Below, piece by piece: positions 15,394 through 17,762 of a DNA stretch of 17,762 nt. The notes under the pieces are model-generated. The model had not been told where the DNA came from. It did no database searches and was given only the letters and a program-made list of their open reading frames with translations. The stretch comes from JBCDAP01 sp038747915 (GTDB taxonomy: Bacteria > Planctomycetota > Phycisphaerae > Phycisphaerales > UBA1924), in the NCBI GenBank assembly GCA_038747915.1, contig JBCDJJ010000074.1, positions 1 to 17,762 of the forward strand, given 5' to 3'. The position numbers and the translations under genes were made by a program. Within the stretch, counting starts at the first letter, position 1; each line of letters begins with the position of its first letter.

Positions 15394-16185
15394 ATGGGCG
15401 CAACGAGCAAGCTTTTGGCGCTATACCGAGTGGATCAGCAACTCCGCGGTGTGAAAAGCAGGCTCGATCAAGCCCAACGATTCCTCAGACGCCAGGAACA
15501 CCTCGCCGGCGAGATCGAGACCAAGCACGAGGCCGTCAAGGCCCAGATCCGCCAGCTCGAAGCCGCCTCGCACAACGCCGACACCGAGGTCAGATCGCTC
15601 GACGAGCGGATCGAGTCACTCCGCGACCGCATGAATAACGCCCGCTCCCACAAGGAGCACCAGGCCACCCTCACCGAGATCAACACCCTCAAGGCCGACC
15701 GGAGCGGCCTCGAAGACACCGCTCTCGAGCACATCACCTCGCTCGAAGAGCTCCGCGAACGACTCACCGAGCTCGAGGCCGAACTCAAAGAACGGCTCGG
15801 CGTCCGCGATCAGGCCATGGCCGACCGCGACGCCAAGGCCGCTGAGATCGAGGGCCGCGTCAAAGAACTCGAAACCGAGCGAGCCACCAAGGCCTCCGAC
15901 TGCCCCGCCGATGCGCTCCGCGAGTACGAAGACCGCATGGAGATGGGCCTCGACGACGTGATGGCCCCCGTCATCGAAGAAGACCGCCGGAACATGGTCT
16001 ATATCTCCGAAGCCTCGAACCAGGCCCTGCCCATCGAGCTCGTCAACAAGCTCCTGCTCCGAGAAGGCATCGTGATCGACCCCTTCTCCGACGCCATCCT
16101 CTACCTCCCCGACGACCTGCGCGAGTCACTCGAGAACGCCGCCGAGAAGAAACGCAAGAAAAAAGCCGCCGAAGCGAGCGCCTGA
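15394..16185 (+). CDS. Coiled-coil protein of C4 zinc-ribbon family, with zinc site lost
   Basis: 263 aa. Residues about 1-180 form a long heptad-rich coiled coil (KLLALYRVDQQLRGVKSRLD at the start), as in the bacterial family of coiled-coil proteins ending in a C4 zinc ribbon (for example CT398 of Chlamydia). Family members end with a CxxC followed by ALP, then a second CxxC followed by ILYLP. Here both positions can be aligned but all four cysteines are replaced: S205 and S208 before NQALP, and D229 and S232 before DAILYLP. The rest of the fold, including the ALPxxL and ILYLP segments, is retained. The lysine-rich end KKRKKKAAEA could bind nucleic acid. The ATG at 15394 has GGTGAG upstream. 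It starts 53 bases after cdsA and may be co-transcribed. Confidence 0.82.
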   Translation: MGATSKLLALYRVDQQLRGVKSRLDQAQRFLRRQEHLAGEIETKHEAVKAQIRQLEAASHNADTEVRSLDERIESLRDRMNNARSHKEHQATLTEINTLKADRSGLEDTALEHITSLEELRERLTELEAELKERLGVRDQAMADRDAKAAEIEGRVKELETERATKASDCPADALREYEDRMEMGLDDVMAPVIEEDRRNMVYISEASNQALPIELVNKLLLREGIVIDPFSDAILYLPDDLRESLENAAEKKRKKKAAEASA

Positions 16186-16197
16186 CGCCCCCCGAAG

Positions 16198-16240
16198 CCG
16201 GTGGTGGGAGCGTCCTGCTCCCACGAACACCTGCCCAAGA
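16198..16240 (+). repeat. Intergenic hairpin repeat, family 1, copy 3
   Basis: GTGGGAGC (16204-16211) pairs with GCTCCCAC (16217-16224) over GTCCT. The flanks CCGG and GAACACCTGCCCA match the other copies. It lies 12 bases after the stop of the coiled-coil gene and before the acetyltransferase gene. The unit at 16199-16232 is the same length as the copy at 1302-1335. Confidence 0.8.
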
Positions 16241-16358
16241 CCATGAGCAACGGGCCATCGGAGCGAAACGCTCCTGCACCGTAGCCGAGCAAGAGCTGCC
16301 GCTGCCCGCACACCGGCGACGATCCTGTTCGCCACCCGCCGCACGCGAGGGCACCGAC

Positions 16359-16889
16359 ATCAAAGTAAGAGAACTACACACAGACGACATCCCCGCCCTG
16401 GCAGAACTCGCCGCCAAGACCTATGCAGAAACCTTCGGTCACAGCCTGACACCGCAGGAACTGCAAACACAGATCAGGGACACGAGATCAGAAGCGTGCT
16501 TCCGGTCGGCGATAAGCACCGACACGATCCTTCTCGCTATCGTTGATGACAGGCTGGCAGGGTACATCCAGTTGAGCGATGTCAAAGTCGATGTACAAGG
16601 CATACAGCCTGGACCGAACGATCAGGCTGTGAACGCTGTGTACATCCACTCCGACTATCAAGGACAAGGCATCGGCCGGGCACTCATGGATGCCGCCTTC
16701 GACCACCCACGCTTTGCGCAGGCCGAGAACATCTTCATCGACGTGTGGGAGGAGAACACACGAGCGCTCGAGTTCTATCTGAAGTACGGCTTCGACACTG
16801 TCGGCACATGTGATGTCACAGTCGAAGGCACAGTTGTCGGTTCCGACCTCGTGCTCATGCGCTCAGCACGAACGGGCACCGTGCAATAA
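16359..16889 (+). CDS. GNAT family N-acetyltransferase without a usual start codon
   Basis: 176 aa if read from ATC at 16359. The fold is clear: IKVRELHTDDIPALAELAAK (first strand and helix), TILLAIVDDRLAGYIQLSDV, then VNAVYIHSDYQGQGIGRALM with the acetyl-CoA motif Q-x-x-G-x-G, and WEENTRALEFYLKYGFDTVG at the end. It should transfer an acetyl group to a small amine or protein N-terminus; the substrate is unknown. No ATG, GTG or TTG occurs in frame between about 16242 and the TTG at 16572, which lies mid-domain at residue 72. The ATC is preceded by AGGG seven bases away and is placed where GNAT proteins normally begin. Possibilities: rare ATC initiation, a lost ATG (early pseudogene), or a base error. 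Confidence 0.65.
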   Translation: MKVRELHTDDIPALAELAAKTYAETFGHSLTPQELQTQIRDTRSEACFRSAISTDTILLAIVDDRLAGYIQLSDVKVDVQGIQPGPNDQAVNAVYIHSDYQGQGIGRALMDAAFDHPRFAQAENIFIDVWEENTRALEFYLKYGFDTVGTCDVTVEGTVVGSDLVLMRSARTGTVQ

Positions 16890-16963
16890 CCACGCGCTGC
16901 GTGCGTGCATCAGCTCCCCGGGAAACGGCCCTTGAGGACCTTGCGCAGTCGTGTTCCCGGATG

Positions 16964-17037
16964 CGGTGGTGAGAGCGTCCCGCTCCACGGTCGGACCACG
17001 GACACTTGTGGGTGAATGTTCGTGGGAGCGGGACGCG
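16964..17037. repeat. Family 1 repeat, inverted pair of partial copies
   Basis: The left copy (16964-16988, CGGTGGTGAGAGCGTCCCGC...) is plus-oriented. The right copy (17007-17037) is its reverse complement with the 3' flank TGTGGGTGAATGTTCGTGGG. GTCCCGCTCCAC (16977-16988) can pair with GTGGGAGCGGGAC (17022-17034) with one bulged base, so the two partial copies may fold together. Confidence 0.65.
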
Positions 17038-17040
17038 CGG

Positions 17041-17114
17041 GTGCCACTGGTGGCTTGCCCACCAGTGCGAACGCCAAAGCCCTTGAACACTGGCGGGCAA
17101 GCCGCCAGTGGCAC
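17041..17114. repeat. Family 2 hairpin repeats as an inverted pair
   Basis: The left arm 17041-17067 is itself a hairpin: CACTGGTGG, loop CTTGC, CCACCAGTG. The right arm 17088-17114 is a hairpin with CACTGGCGG, loop GCAAG, CCGCCAGTG, in inverted orientation. Apart from the two bases of one pair, the 27-base arms are reverse complements. That pair is T-A in the left arm and C-G in the right arm, a compensated difference. Confidence 0.8.
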
Positions 17115-17176
17115 CCAAGTCCCGGAGTCGGTCGATCCACCGCTGAGACTGGCAAGATGAGTTGACTTGGTCTGCC

Positions 17177-17761
17177 CTAGAGCGTGTTCATCTCACTCAT
17201 CATCCGCTCGAGCGTGTCCTCGGGGTCATCCACCGGCTCATCGCGCGACTTGGACCGCGTGCTGGTGTTCGAATCGGCACCCTCGACCGGCGCACCGACC
17301 TCTTCGGGTATCTCGATCCCGCCCTCACCGAGCTCGGGCTGCTCGTCGACGACCTCCTCGGCGCCCGCTGCCGCCTTGGCCCGCTCGGCCTCCTGGCGAC
17401 GCTTGATGGTCTCGATCCGCTGTTTGTCCGGCGACAAAATCATGTTCATCCGCCGGCCCGCGGAACGCATCGGCGTCTCAACCTTGGAGATGTCCCCGAG
17501 TTCCTCGACGATCTTCTTGAGCCGCTCGATGCCGATGCCCTTGTGGGCCATCTCGCGGCCGCGGAACTGGGCCACCAGCTGAACCTTGTGACCTTCCATC
17601 AAGAACTTGCGGGCCTGCGCCACGCGGATGCCCACATCGTGCTCGTCGATCTTCATCGAGCGGCCGAGGCGAACTTCCTTGAGCTCCTGGGACTTCTGCT
17701 TCGGCCCCGGACGGTTCTTGCTCAGTTCGTACTTGTACTTGCCGTAATCGGTGATCTTGCA
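17177..17761 (-). CDS. infC: Translation initiation factor IF-3, 5' end outside window
   Basis: 194 residues are visible; the N-terminus lies beyond the window. IF-3 binds the 30S subunit, prevents premature 50S joining and checks the start codon and initiator tRNA. The visible part begins CKITDYGKYKYELSK (end of the N-domain), then ELKEVRLGRSMKIDEHDVGI, VQLVAQFRGREMAHKGIGIE and ISKVETPMRSAGRRMNMIL, all IF-3 core motifs. The usual protein ends near here, but this one continues for about 75 residues: KRRQEAERAKAA and then an acidic, Pro/Glu-rich tail ending DDPEDTLERMMSEMNTL. It is convergent with the acetyltransferase across the repeat-rich intergenic region. Confidence 0.95.
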   Translation of the reverse strand, partial: CKITDYGKYKYELSKNRPGPKQKSQELKEVRLGRSMKIDEHDVGIRVAQARKFLMEGHKVQLVAQFRGREMAHKGIGIERLKKIVEELGDISKVETPMRSAGRRMNMILSPDKQRIETIKRRQEAERAKAAAGAEEVVDEQPELGEGGIEIPEEVGAPVEGADSNTSTRSKSRDEPVDDPEDTLERMMSEMNTL

Positions 17762-17762
17762 C

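Larger units (their letters stand above)
16890..17176. other. Intergenic region filled with hairpin repeats
   Basis: No gene is supported. It lies between the convergent acetyltransferase and infC genes, and contains a broken family-1 pair (16964-17037) and an inverted pair of family-2 hairpins (17041-17114). No T-run follows any of the hairpins on either strand, but the stacked structures might still slow transcription from both sides. Confidence 0.6.

Overview
The window is GC-rich DNA with open frames on both strands almost everywhere, so most long frames are shadows of real genes. The gene content points to a planctomycete, most likely of the class Phycisphaerae. The main clues are a secreted protein ending in a dockerin-like double EF-hand of the type common in Phycisphaerales, weak or absent Shine-Dalgarno sequences at many starts, and dispersed hairpin repeats between genes. 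This placement is inference from gene content only.

Layout. 1-207 has no gene. 208-1251 (-) is a MauE/DoxX-like membrane protein with a thioredoxin-like tail, divergent from an MFS transporter (1411-2763, +). A run of plus-strand genes follows: a PilZ/pseudo-receiver/pseudo-Hpt protein (2889-4058), undecaprenyl diphosphate synthase uppS (4291-5178) and a DUF3574 lipoprotein that overlaps uppS by 4 bases (5175-5621). 5649-8017 is a minus-strand accessory block with two intrinsic terminators. It encodes an 81-aa exported peptide, two overlapping orphan genes (218 and 298 aa) and a separate 69-aa protein. 8018-8732 has no convincing gene. 8733-9524 (-) is the dockerin-type secreted protein, divergent from an orphan 420-aa protein (9824-11086, +) across an AT-rich intergenic region.

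11174-11472 is a relic in which the first part of cdsA is joined to the last part of uppS, with a one-base deletion, an in-frame TGA and lost catalytic residues. Intact cdsA and uppS both lie in this window. Next come a YcaC-type cysteine hydrolase (11559-12191) and a Tat-exported YtcJ-type amidohydrolase lipoprotein with a His-rich tail (12323-14347), then cdsA (14447-15340), a coiled-coil protein whose zinc ribbon has lost all four cysteines (15394-16185), a GNAT acetyltransferase that seems to lack a normal start codon (16359-16889), and the 3' part of infC on the minus strand (17177-17761).

Functional links. UppS (lipid carrier for peptidoglycan) and CdsA (CDP-diacylglycerol for phospholipids) both serve envelope lipid synthesis. 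YcaC-type hydrolase and amidohydrolase are adjacent and co-oriented and may share a hydrolytic route. At least two families of intergenic hairpin repeats are present, and differences between copies are compensatory in the stems, so the folded form appears to be conserved. I saw no tRNA, rRNA, CRISPR array, transposase or replication origin. The least explained region is the minus-strand block 5649-8017.
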